NCBI GenBank assembly: GCA_903930435.1
Contig: CAIYYN010000037.1
Coordinates: 85,040-149,039, forward strand
DNA length: 64,000 nt
Direction: 5' to 3'
Source: an uncultured Hyphomicrobiales bacterium
GTDB lineage: Bacteria; Pseudomonadota; Alphaproteobacteria; Rhizobiales; Ancalomicrobiaceae
Below the pieces are notes generated by a model that did no database searches, was not told the origin of the DNA, and saw only the letters and a program-made list of their open reading frames with translations. The translations under genes were made by a program, and so were the position numbers. Below are positions 1-7,524 of this stretch, piece by piece (positions within the stretch are counted from its first letter, which is position 1; each line of letters starts with the position of its first letter).

Positions 1-375
1 CAAGCCGTTCTCCCGCGCGATGGCTGCCTTGGTGCGACGCTTGGGCTTGAATGGCAGGTAGATGTCTTCGAGTTCGGCCTTGGTCCCAGCGGAAACAATC
101 TTGGCCGAAAGATCTGGCGTCAGTTTGCCTTGCCCTTCGATGGAGGCGAGGACAGCCTCCCGCCGCGACTCAAGTTCACGCAAATACGTCAGTCGTTCCT
201 CGAGCTTGCGCAATTGTGTGTCATCGAGGCCGCCGGTGACTTCCTTCCGATAACGGGAAATAAAAGGAACTGTTGCCCCGCCATCGAGCAACTCAACTGC
301 TGCAGTCACCTGCTGGCTACGGGCACCAATTTCGGAAGCGATTTGTGCGGTAATTCTCGTGATCGTCGCTGTCAT
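1..375 (-). CDS. tex: Tex transcription accessory protein, N-terminal part (cut by window edge)
   Basis: The first 125 codons of Tex, a cytoplasmic S1-domain RNA-binding protein that influences transcription. The visible part shows the family's N-terminal signatures '[10 protein letters not shown]' and '[14 protein letters not shown]'. The helix-hairpin-helix and S1 domains would lie beyond the left edge. The ATG at 375 follows an 'aaaggc' ribosome site. The gene reads without a break to base 1, so the truncation comes from the window and not from mutation. The family call is firm; nothing can be said about the C-terminus. Confidence 0.9.
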   Translation of the reverse strand, partial: MTATITRITAQIASEIGARSQQVTAAVELLDGGATVPFISRYRKEVTGGLDDTQLRKLEERLTYLRELESRREAVLASIEGQGKLTPDLSAKIVSAGTKAELEDIYLPFKPKRRTKAAIARENGL

Positions 376-492
376 AATTGCCTTTGTACGATGTCAAACG
401 GGTAACGATGCGTGTCTGACGACACTAGAGACCCCACCCTCACCTGCCAACCCTGCCCATTCGGTCATCCCCGACTGATCGGCATAAGGGGC

Positions 493-1389
493 CTAGGCTT
501 CGACCGCATCAGACAGGTCTTCCGGTTCGATATCGTGAAACAGCGTATAATCAAGCACCACATTTCCGTCAGCATTGTTTTCAAGGAGATCGACAAATTG
601 ATGACCAAAAACAATATCTTGCCAACTGTAGGTCTGGCGCGCACGCAGCACCTGAGCAACCACCTCGTCAGTGCCGCGAACCGTCAAGGTGAGCGCGGCT
701 TCTGCCTCTTCAAGCCGTTGTGCATCCCAGCCAAACAATGGACTTTCACCATCGATCCGATGGAAAAGTGTCCAGGAGAGCATGAACGAGGGATTTTCGA
801 CGCGGTCGAGCTTCAACTCATAGAAGCGGCGGAAGCGTTTACCCTCCGAACTGACCGTCGTTGCCAGGAGCCACAGCTTGGCGACGGCATCGCTGATCAT
901 GTTGGCCCGAGCATTTGCAACACGCAGCATGAGGGTCTGCTGGCCGTCAAATTGCCCAATGACGGCCCGCGACGAAAACAACAGTCTAGCGGTTGGTCGC
1001 GAAAACCGGGCGAAGATCATGCCCGTCAACACAGCTGAAAAGATCAGACCGGAAAACGACTCGACGCTGGCGACCGCATGGCCCCACTCGGATTGCGGAT
1101 GCATATCGCCGTAGCCGACAGTGGACAGCGTCTCGATCGAAAAATACAGGACATGCCAGGGTCGATCAGGAGGCAGATTGGCCACCGATTCGGGAAATGC
1201 CAGATACAACGCTGCAAAAATCGCATTGAATATCGCGAAAATCACGGCAGTCGCGAGAACAAAACTGCCCCAACTCACGCGCATCGCCGTGTGATAGAAA
1301 TCAGCGAAGGCGCTATTCGCCAAGCCCTTTGCAACAATCTTGCGATTGCCCAAACTCACTGTCTTCTCACGCGTGGCTCGTCGTATCAT
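493..1389 (-). CDS. KirBac-type inward-rectifier potassium channel
   Basis: A 298-residue inner-membrane K+ channel. Two membrane helices (about 42-64 and 107-130) flank a pore loop with the selectivity filter TVGYGD at 90-95. Residues from about 135 to the end form the cytoplasmic immunoglobulin-like gating domain of Kir channels ('SRPTARLLFSS', 'FYELKLDRVENPSF'). The helix preceding the pore ('FADFYHTAMRVSW') matches the slide helix. Length is normal for KirBac. The ATG at 1389 gives the complete slide helix. It stands alone between tex and a small gene, so no partner is suggested. Physiological role (K+ leak, membrane potential) is inferred from the family only. Confidence 0.92.
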   Translation of the reverse strand: MIRRATREKTVSLGNRKIVAKGLANSAFADFYHTAMRVSWGSFVLATAVIFAIFNAIFAALYLAFPESVANLPPDRPWHVLYFSIETLSTVGYGDMHPQSEWGHAVASVESFSGLIFSAVLTGMIFARFSRPTARLLFSSRAVIGQFDGQQTLMLRVANARANMISDAVAKLWLLATTVSSEGKRFRRFYELKLDRVENPSFMLSWTLFHRIDGESPLFGWDAQRLEEAEAALTLTVRGTDEVVAQVLRARQTYSWQDIVFGHQFVDLLENNADGNVVLDYTLFHDIEPEDLSDAVEA

Positions 1390-1535
1390 GCAGCACCTGT
1401 CTCCACCTTTACATTTTTCACTCTCACGACGCGGAGCGGCCTGGTCAAGCGAAGATCCGTATTTGAACCACGGTCCGAAAATGAAAATGGCGAGCCAAGC
1501 CCGCCATTTTCAAATAATCAAACCTGATCAAACGA

Positions 1536-1730
1536 TCAGTAATGCGCAGTCTCAGACAAGCGCGAAGAACTGAAGTTACCCCGATCAATTTCGCGGATGC
1601 GATATTCGAGGTCGTAAAGATCCTTGGCGTCATTGAGATAGCGCTCTTCGAGCATCTCGCGGCTTGGCGGCACGATGAACTTCACAAACGCGCCAACAGC
1701 AGTCATCACAAGGGCTAAAATTGAGGACAT
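1536..1730 (-). CDS. small DUF3563-like protein
   Basis: A 64-residue protein with a short hydrophobic N-terminus (residues 2-22) and a charged second half, 'YLNDAKDLYDLEYRIREIDRG'-like, that resembles the DUF3563 pattern (a run of Leu/Tyr-x-Leu with 'RxxEIDRG') found in many small proteobacterial proteins of unknown function. The start is well supported: ATG at 1730 preceded by 'aaaggaga' at ideal spacing. The hydrophobic N-terminus could anchor it in the membrane. No function is known. It could belong to the promoter region with paired TGCATTGCA elements upstream. Confidence 0.7.
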   Translation of the reverse strand: MSSILALVMTAVGAFVKFIVPPSREMLEERYLNDAKDLYDLEYRIREIDRGNFSSSRLSETAHY

Positions 1731-2163
1731 CTATTGTCTCCTTTCGGCAATTCGGACACCCCGTGTCAGGCGGGCCATCCGATCAGCTCAAGGCGGTCAG
1801 GCACCTCAAGCAGCATTCGCAAGCGTCAGACAGGTACGAAGCGACAAACCCAGATTGGGCGCTACACCGTCCGTCACGTGATCAGATCCCGTCCGACTCG
1901 ACTTGCTCTGCTGCATTGCAATATACATGCGACTTCAACATTTTGCATTGCAGCATAAGCGTCGGCAGACATGCGAATTGTGCATATCAAATTAATTAAG
2001 GCTAAAAGCCATGCAAAAATGGCAGGCAATCCAGGTTGCCGGCTATTCAAGGTCCAAAGTGGCAGCGTCTGACCGACCGCCAAGAAGACCAAAACAAGAG
2101 ACATCAAGCATTAAGGAGCGACCGCCAGCGCAGTCTCTCCCCAATGCGTTATAGCCGTAAGCT
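1731..2163. other. 433-base intergenic region
   Basis: Lies between the start of the DUF3563-like gene and the stop of the formaldehyde dehydrogenase gene, both on the minus strand. It is moderately AT-rich around 1915-2010. It contains the paired TGCATTGCA elements listed separately. A possible 77-codon minus-strand reading frame with a hydrophobic start (1874-2104) has no ribosome site and no recognisable relatives, so I do not call it a gene. I see no clear terminator after the dehydrogenase gene. Confidence 0.5.
1909..1955. repeat. paired near-palindromes TGCATTGCA, 32 bp apart
   Basis: Two exact copies of the odd-length palindrome TGCATTGCA at 1912-1920 and 1944-1952. Their outer flanks also pair: 1909-1920 and 1944-1955 form a 12-base inverted repeat with one mismatch. 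Centre-to-centre spacing is 32 bp, about three helical turns, as expected for two dimers bound on one face of DNA. They lie about 180-225 bases upstream of the minus-strand gene starting at 1730. Use as a protein-binding site is inference. Confidence 0.4.
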
Positions 2164-3276
2164 TCAGTAAATGACCACGGACCGGATCGACTTGCCCTCG
2201 TGCATGAGATCGAAGGCGGTATTGATCTCGTCCAGCGGCATGGTGTGGGTAATCAGATCATCGATATTGATCTTGCCTTCCATGTACCAATCGACAATTT
2301 TCGGCACGTCCGTGCGCCCGCGCGCGCCGCCGAAAGCCGATCCGCGCCAGTTGCGGCCTGTGACAAGCTGGAAGGGGCGCGTCGCAATTTCGGCGCCAGC
2401 CGGAGCCACACCGATCACGATGGACGTCCCCCAGCCGCGATGGCAGCTTTCAAGCGCTTGCCGCATTACCGTGACATTGCCCGTGCAATCAAACGTAAAA
2501 TCGGCGCCGCCATCCGTCAGATCCTGGACAGCGGAGACAACCTTGTCCGCCCCCACGACGCTGGGATTGATAAAGTCGGTCATGCCGAACTTGCGAGCCA
2601 TCGCTTCCTTGCCCGGATTGATGTCCACGCCGATGATCTTATCTGCACCGACCATGCGGGCGCCTTGAATGACGTTCAAACCGATCCCGCCGAGGCCAAA
2701 CACGACGACATTGGCACCCGGCCAGACTTTACCCGTGTAGACAACGGCACCGATGCCGGTTGTCACGCCACAGCCGATATAGCAAATCTTGTCGAATGGC
2801 GCGTCCTCACGAACTTTGGCGAGCGCAATCTCGGGCAGCACCGTGAAATTCGAGAAGGTCGAGCATCCCATATAGTGGAACACCTCGCCGCCATCGCAGG
2901 AAAAGCGCGTCGTCCGGTCGGGCATCAAACCTTGCCCCTGTGTAGAACGTATCGCAGTACACAGATTGGACCGCTGTGACAGGCAGGTCTTGCACTGGCG
3001 GCACTCTGGCGTATAGAGCGGAATCACGTGATCGCCGACCTTCAAGGTCGTCACCCCGGCACCAACCTCGCGCACGATGCCTGCACCCTCGTGACCGAGA
3101 ATGGCCGGAAACTTGCCCTCGGAATCAAAACCGTCAAGCGTGTAGGCGTCCGTGTGGCAGACGCCTGTCGCCATCACTTCAACGAGGACTTCGCCCGCCT
3201 TTGGCCCACCGATTTCGATTGTCTCGATGGTGAGTGGCTTCTTGGCTTCCCAGGCAACGGCGGCGCGCGATTTCAT
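2164..3276 (-). CDS. frmA/adhC: S-(hydroxymethyl)glutathione dehydrogenase (class III alcohol dehydrogenase)
   Basis: Oxidises S-hydroxymethylglutathione, the spontaneous adduct of formaldehyde and glutathione, to S-formylglutathione using NAD+; cytoplasmic. 370 residues, the normal length. Catalytic zinc ligands C40 ('GVCHTD'), H62 ('GHEGAG') and the Cys of 'YIGCGVTTG'; structural zinc ligands C92, C95, C98 and C106; Rossmann motif 'GLGGIGLNV'. The ATG at 3276 has 'gaggaaa' upstream. No S-formylglutathione hydrolase (frmB) gene is adjacent. The sarcosine oxidase genes about 2.7 kb away produce its substrate, so a functional link is reasonable although the genes face opposite ways. Confidence 0.97.
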   Translation of the reverse strand: MKSRAAVAWEAKKPLTIETIEIGGPKAGEVLVEVMATGVCHTDAYTLDGFDSEGKFPAILGHEGAGIVREVGAGVTTLKVGDHVIPLYTPECRQCKTCLSQRSNLCTAIRSTQGQGLMPDRTTRFSCDGGEVFHYMGCSTFSNFTVLPEIALAKVREDAPFDKICYIGCGVTTGIGAVVYTGKVWPGANVVVFGLGGIGLNVIQGARMVGADKIIGVDINPGKEAMARKFGMTDFINPSVVGADKVVSAVQDLTDGGADFTFDCTGNVTVMRQALESCHRGWGTSIVIGVAPAGAEIATRPFQLVTGRNWRGSAFGGARGRTDVPKIVDWYMEGKINIDDLITHTMPLDEINTAFDLMHEGKSIRSVVIY

Positions 3277-3492
3277 CGGGTTTCCTCGTCAAGTGTCGTC
3301 GAAGATTGGAGATTAGCGGCTAACATTCAAAACGCAAAGCACTTGCGGGCGAACTTGTTTGCCAAATTCTTCCCGGCGCGATTGCGTCATAACGCCAATC
3401 AACGACGGTGTCGTGAAAGTCGCGCCCCAACGCACGCATCAAGCGTTGAGGCAGAAGACCGAAAGGAATACCCTGAGCAAAATCGAGACGTC

Positions 3493-3741
3493 TTATGGCG
3501 ACTGATTGAGGGACCCTCGCTCAATGCCGTGGACGAAACAGTCCTCGCCCCCAAGACTCATGATCATGACGAACGCATCGAACTTCGAGGCGTCGCCGAT
3601 GAGTGTCATTGCACACGTCAGTTCGTCGAAATCCCTGAAGGTCACGCCCATTCCCAGCCTTGCCGCCTGCCGGATGGCATGAGCCTTGAAGCGCACGGGA
3701 TCAAATCGACCGCGAAACAGAATAGGAAGACGACTGTTCAC
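3493..3741 (-). CDS. acylphosphatase-like small protein, catalytic residues not conserved
   Basis: An 82-residue product whose order of elements matches the acylphosphatase fold: 'FRGRFDPVRFK' in place of the phosphate loop (normally GxVQGVGFR), helix 'AHAIRQAARLGM', strand 'VTFRDFDE' where the active enzyme has VRN with the catalytic Asn, then a second helix 'ASKFDAFVMIMSLGG'. The catalytic Arg position is Lys and the Asn position Asp, so activity is doubtful. The start appears to be GTG at 3741; there is no strong ribosome site. It reads in the same direction as the upstream-lying spacer into the formaldehyde dehydrogenase gene, 216 bases away. Fold assignment is by eye; a chance frame is the alternative. 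Confidence 0.55.
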   Translation of the reverse strand: MNSRLPILFRGRFDPVRFKAHAIRQAARLGMGVTFRDFDELTCAMTLIGDASKFDAFVMIMSLGGEDCFVHGIERGSLNQSP

Positions 3742-4102
3742 GGAGCAAACGTCGAACGGGTATCTGCAGCACAGTCAAGCCCGAGAGCGATGGTGATCTG
3801 CTCCCCCGGCATTTTCCAGCAATGGCAAACCGAGATTCGGGGAGCGCGTCAGCGACACTGAAAACAGAGCCTGAAATGAATAAAACCTGGGGGTAACGTC
3901 AAGCCCGCCACCTGCCTGATGGGAACCATGCGAAGCCTTTTCAATGAAAATTGCTGACGGGGAAGCATCGGGTCTTGATTGCGTTCGCTTGCAGCAATAC
4001 GCATGCTGGAGATGAAGACAGGGATTTTGAACGGATGACGGTCGGTTGATCCACGTCTTCGATTTCGATCTGAACGAGACGTATCATGAGGGAGACCGAG
4101 AC
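3742..4102. other. 361-base divergent intergenic region
   Basis: Separates the minus-strand acylphosphatase-like gene from the plus-strand dioxygenase gene, so promoters for both should lie here. I see no strong inverted repeat, no convincing -35/-10 pair and no additional gene. The dioxygenase start is preceded by 'gagggaga' at its 3' edge. Confidence 0.4.
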
Positions 4103-4996
4103 ATGATCTTGAGGGGGCCAGACGACGTGACGACGGACGCCCTGTCAGTCATGGCTCAGACGTCCAATCCGCGCTTTCGTGAGATCATGATATCGCTGGT
4201 CAAGCACTTGCATGCCTTCGTGCGAGATGTTCGCCTGACGGAAGCGGAGTTTCGAGAAGCTGCGGCCCTCCTGAATGACATGGGCAAGTTGACGACCGAT
4301 ACACACAATGAGTTCGTGCTCATGGCCGGCTCGCTCGGTGTTTCGTCGCTCGTCTGTCTTCTCAACAACGGAAACAACGGTAACTCGGAGACGTCGCAGT
4401 CTCTCCTGGGTCCTTTCTGGCGGCTCAATTCGCCCCGCGTTGCCAATGGCGGGACCATCATCCGATCAGACACACCGGGCGAACCTCTCCTGGTGACCGG
4501 CCTGGTCGTTGATCCGCAGGGTGATCCGGTTGTCGGAGCCGAGGTCGATGTCTGGCACGCTTCCCCTGCCGGATTCTATGAAAATCAGGACCCGGATCAG
4601 GCCGACATGAATCTGCGCGGCAAGTTCACGACAGATTCCGACGGACGTTTCTGGTTCAGCACCGTCAAGATGGTCGGCTATCCCCTTCCCACGGACGGTG
4701 TTGTCGGACGATTGTTGATAGCGCAGAACAGACACCCCTATCGGCCAGCCCATCTTCATGCACTGATCGTCAAGCCCGGGTTCAAGGTCCTGATATCGCA
4801 GGTTTATGACCCCAGTGACGCTCACATCGATACTGACGTGCAATTTGGCGTGACCCAAGCCCTGATGGGTGATTTCATCCGTCATGACGAGCCTCATCCA
4901 TCGGATGCGACTGTTACATTGCCCTGGTATTCGCTTGATTATGTTTACCGGATGGAGCCAGGCGAAACCGTATTGCCGCGAGCACCGATCAAGTAG
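4103..4996 (+). CDS. intradiol ring-cleavage dioxygenase (hydroxyquinol/catechol 1,2-dioxygenase family)
   Basis: A 297-residue non-haem Fe(III) enzyme that opens aromatic diols or triols between the hydroxyls. Residues 20-95 are the helical Dioxygenase_N linker domain ('LVKHLHAFVRDVRLTE'); the rest is the beta-sandwich catalytic domain. All four iron ligands are visible: Y159 ('AGFYENQDP'), Y193 ('VGYPLPTDG'), H217 and H219 ('RPAHLH'). The segments 'ENQDPDQADMNLRGKF' and 'SQVYDPSDAHIDTDVQFG' look more like hydroxyquinol 1,2-dioxygenases than catechol enzymes. I chose ATG 4103 because 'gagggaga' precedes it. No maleylacetate reductase or muconate genes are nearby, so the substrate is uncertain. 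Confidence 0.9.
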   Translation: MILRGPDDVTTDALSVMAQTSNPRFREIMISLVKHLHAFVRDVRLTEAEFREAAALLNDMGKLTTDTHNEFVLMAGSLGVSSLVCLLNNGNNGNSETSQSLLGPFWRLNSPRVANGGTIIRSDTPGEPLLVTGLVVDPQGDPVVGAEVDVWHASPAGFYENQDPDQADMNLRGKFTTDSDGRFWFSTVKMVGYPLPTDGVVGRLLIAQNRHPYRPAHLHALIVKPGFKVLISQVYDPSDAHIDTDVQFGVTQALMGDFIRHDEPHPSDATVTLPWYSLDYVYRMEPGETVLPRAPIK

Positions 4997-5497
4997 GCTC
5001 AAGTCATCTCAGAACAGAAATCTGCACTCAGTATATGGACTCTGGTGGATGAAACAAAAATAGCAGCACTTCAAGATCTGCTACACGTTTGAAGGTGCCG
5101 CACGCATCTGCACCAATGGATCTTGAAATACACGATCTTGCATCAGCAGGCCAATCAAGCCGCCCGATGACTTATCCCGATATTTGCTGCCTCAAAGCGG
5201 GAATATCATTCACTAAGCCGGCGAGATGTATTGATTAGCCGGCTTATATAAAACGAAACAGAATTCGACTATACCGTTATCTTGAAGACGCTCGACCGCC
5301 GAAGAACCGGATTTGCGGTGGATGCGGGAAATGTAAAGCGGCATGCTTCGACGGTTCGAACGGAATTGCACTTCCGTCGCGTTCACTCTTCATTTTGAAC
5401 GGATCAATCCGACGCGTTTCTGTCGCCTTTACCCTATCGCATGTGTCATTTGTCGATATGGTTGTGACTGCTCGACCGAGCCTGAGGAGATGTTTGC
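4997..5497. other. 501-base intergenic region with a perfect inverted repeat
   Basis: No gene is supported here. Reading frames on both strands lack ribosome sites and recognisable features. The stretch becomes AT-rich around 5200-5280 and holds the 9-base-arm inverted repeat described separately. The 3' end carries 'gaggaga' ahead of the next start at 5498. Promoter function for the periplasmic-protein/sox genes is likely from position alone. Confidence 0.5.
5214..5246. repeat. perfect 9-bp inverted repeat TAAGCCGGC / GCCGGCTTA
   Basis: Arms at 5214-5222 and 5238-5246, spacer of 15 bases, in an AT-rich setting about 250 bases upstream of the gene at 5498 and 220 bases downstream of the dioxygenase stop. 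It is followed by 'tatataaaac' with no T-run on either strand, so a factor-independent terminator is unlikely. An operator for a dimeric regulator is the simplest reading; this is inference. Confidence 0.45.
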
Positions 5498-5860
5498 ATG
5501 ATTCGGATACTGATGACGATTGGCCTGCTTTTGCTTTCACTTCCGGCCGCAGCAGAAACGATGGTGCTGGCCCCGCATTATAATGCGATCGGTAAAAACC
5601 CGGACGGTTCGAAATACTCAGGAACTGTCGATATTGTCGTGATCTCGGACACGACATTCAGCATTGTCTGGCACATTGGCGGGAGCATTTACAAAGGCTT
5701 CGGCATGCGTCGCAACGAATCTTTGGCGGCTACCTATACAATCGGCGGCGAACCAGGCCTCGTGATTTATGAGTCCGACCGGAAAGGCGGTTTCTCCGGC
5801 TTGTGGGCTGTCAGAGGCGAAGATGGCAGCGGGTCGGAAGTCCTGATACCAGCGAAATAA
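5498..5860 (+). CDS. small secreted beta-rich protein of unknown function
   Basis: A 120-residue protein with a clear signal peptide (residues 1-19, cleavage after 'PAAA'). The mature part has the pattern 'NPDGSKYSGTVDI...FSIVWHIGGSIYKGFGM...LAATY...GLVIY', seen in small periplasmic proteins often labelled fibronectin-binding in rhizobial genomes. That label rests on similarity and has little support. Start ATG 5498 with 'gaggag' upstream. It lies 113 bases ahead of soxB on the same strand. A weak hairpin ('ggcttt'..'aaagcc', about 5882-5902) between them may separate the transcripts. Confidence 0.8.
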   Translation: MIRILMTIGLLLLSLPAAAETMVLAPHYNAIGKNPDGSKYSGTVDIVVISDTTFSIVWHIGGSIYKGFGMRRNESLAATYTIGGEPGLVIYESDRKGGFSGLWAVRGEDGSGSEVLIPAK

Positions 5861-5973
5861 CGGTATCAACAGGATTTGCAGGGCTTTAAGGCGTTGAAAG
5901 CCTTTCAGCTTCGCATTTTTCCGATGACACGCGATAAAATCTGGCGATGATAGCGACATCTGAATGTGGGTGC

Positions 5974-7227
5974 ATGATGCGCTATTCCGCTTTTTCCGTC
6001 TTTCTGCAAGGTCTTACCGGCAACAAGGGCTGGGCATCTGCCTGGGGTTCACCAACGCCCAAGTCTCACTACGATGTCATCATCGTCGGTGGCGGAGGAC
6101 ATGGGCTGTCGACCGCTTATTACCTTGCGAAGACCTTCGGTTTTCGCAACGTGGCCGTCCTCGAAAAAGGGTATGTCGGGTCGGGCAATGTTGGTCGAAA
6201 CACAACGATCATTCGCTCCAACTATCTGCTTCCAGGCAACAATCCGTTTTACGAACTGTCGCTGAAGCTGTGGGAAGGTCTTGAACAGGATTTCAATTTC
6301 AACGCCATGGTGTCGCAGCGCGGCGTGCTGAACCTGTATCATTCAGATGGTCAGCGTGACGACTATGCACGGCGCGGCAACGCCATGCGTTTGCATGGTG
6401 TAGATGCGGAACTGCTCGACCGGGAACAGGTCCGCAAAATGGTGCCGTTCATGGATTTCGACAACGCCCGTTTTCCGATCCAGGGTGGACTGTTGCAACG
6501 TCGCGGCGGCACCGTGCGCCATGATGCAGTTGCCTGGGGCTATGCGCGAGGTGCTGCCTCTCGGGGCGTGGATGTCATTCAGCACTGCGAAGTGACGGGC
6601 ATCAAACGCGACGGGTACCGCGTGATCGGTGTCGAGACCTCGCGGGGCTTTATCGGCTGCGACAAGCTCGCGCTCGCGACAGCAGGCAACTCAAGTGTTG
6701 TCGCCGATTTGGCCGGTATCCGGCTGCCCATTGAAAGCCACGTCCTGCAAGCCTTCGTATCCGAGGGGCTGAAGCCGTTTATCGACACGGTCGTGACCTT
6801 TGGGGTGGGACATTTCTATATTTCACAGTCGGATAAGGGCGGCTTGGTGTTCGGTGGTGACATCGACGGCTACAATTCCTATGCCCAACGCGGCAATCTG
6901 GCGATGGTCGAGCATGTCGCGGAAGCGGGCGTATCGATGATCCCAGCACTGGCGCGTGTTCGGACGCTGCGTTCATGGGGCGGCATCATGGATATGAGCA
7001 TGGATGGATCACCGATCATTGACCGAACGCATCTCGACAATCTCTATCTGAACGCCGGCTGGTGCTACGGCGGGTTCAAGGCGACCCCGGCATCTGGCTA
7101 TTGTTTCGCGCATCTGATTGCACGGAACGAGCCGCAGGAGACAGCCCGCGCGTTTCGGTTGGACCGTTTCGAGCGTGGCTATGCCATTGACGAGCGCGGC
7201 GCCGGGCCGATGCCCAATCTGCACTGA
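5974..7227 (+). CDS. soxB: sarcosine oxidase beta subunit
   Basis: Flavoprotein subunit of heterotetrameric sarcosine oxidase, which demethylates N-methylglycine to glycine with O2, giving H2O2 and a one-carbon unit. FAD-binding motif 'VIIVGGGGHGLSTAYYLA' is near the N-terminus. 'RRGGTVRHDAVAWG' near residue 183 carries the His matching the covalent FMN attachment site known in this family. 'GWCYGGFKATPASG' near the C-terminus is the flavin-side motif of the glycine/sarcosine oxidase group. The first codons are ATG ATG at 5974/5977 ('MMRYSAF'); 'MRYS' aligns with the usual family start. First of four tightly packed sox genes. Confidence 0.96.
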   Translation: MMRYSAFSVFLQGLTGNKGWASAWGSPTPKSHYDVIIVGGGGHGLSTAYYLAKTFGFRNVAVLEKGYVGSGNVGRNTTIIRSNYLLPGNNPFYELSLKLWEGLEQDFNFNAMVSQRGVLNLYHSDGQRDDYARRGNAMRLHGVDAELLDREQVRKMVPFMDFDNARFPIQGGLLQRRGGTVRHDAVAWGYARGAASRGVDVIQHCEVTGIKRDGYRVIGVETSRGFIGCDKLALATAGNSSVVADLAGIRLPIESHVLQAFVSEGLKPFIDTVVTFGVGHFYISQSDKGGLVFGGDIDGYNSYAQRGNLAMVEHVAEAGVSMIPALARVRTLRSWGGIMDMSMDGSPIIDRTHLDNLYLNAGWCYGGFKATPASGYCFAHLIARNEPQETARAFRLDRFERGYAIDERGAGPMPNLH

Positions 7228-7245
7228 AGAGGAGACGTTCCAGCC

Positions 7246-7524
7246 ATGGCAAGTCTCATCACCTGCCCGCATTGTGGCCGCAGACCGACACAGGAATTTA
7301 CGATCCGCAGCGACGCATCGTTGAAACGCCCTGCCCCGGACGCGAGCCAGGCTGATTGGCATGACTATGTCTTTCTTCGCCCCAATCCTCGGGGCCGGCA
7401 CAGTGAGCACTGGCACCACAGCGCGGGCTGTCGGCGCTGGCTTGTTGTTGAGCGGGATACGGTGACGCACGAGGTTTACGGCGTCCGAGATGTCGTGTCC
7501 GATCTGGCTGGAGGCGCACGATGA
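7246..7524 (+). CDS. soxD: sarcosine oxidase delta subunit
   Basis: A 92-residue zinc-binding subunit of sarcosine oxidase. It shows the family's metal ligands, 'CPHCG' at residues 7-11 and 'HWHHSAGCRRW' at about 54-64, and the typical 'DYVFLRPNPRG' segment. It starts 18 bases after soxB, with 'gaggag' upstream, and its TGA overlaps the soxA ATG (ATGA at 7521-7524), indicating translational coupling. The delta subunit has no catalytic role and binds at the surface of alpha. Confidence 0.95.
   Translation: MASLITCPHCGRRPTQEFTIRSDASLKRPAPDASQADWHDYVFLRPNPRGRHSEHWHHSAGCRRWLVVERDTVTHEVYGVRDVVSDLAGGAR

Noticed and set aside
1874..2107. 77-codon minus-strand frame with a hydrophobic start
   Set aside because: No ribosome site, no similarity that I recognise, and it overlaps the paired palindromes; a chance frame is more likely.
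3028..3861. 277-codon plus-strand frame
   Set aside because: It is the antisense shadow of the adhC 5' end and acylphosphatase-like gene; composition is not protein-like.
5277..5657. 126-codon minus-strand frame
   Set aside because: Overlaps the signal peptide of the well-supported plus-strand gene at 5498 and shows no features.
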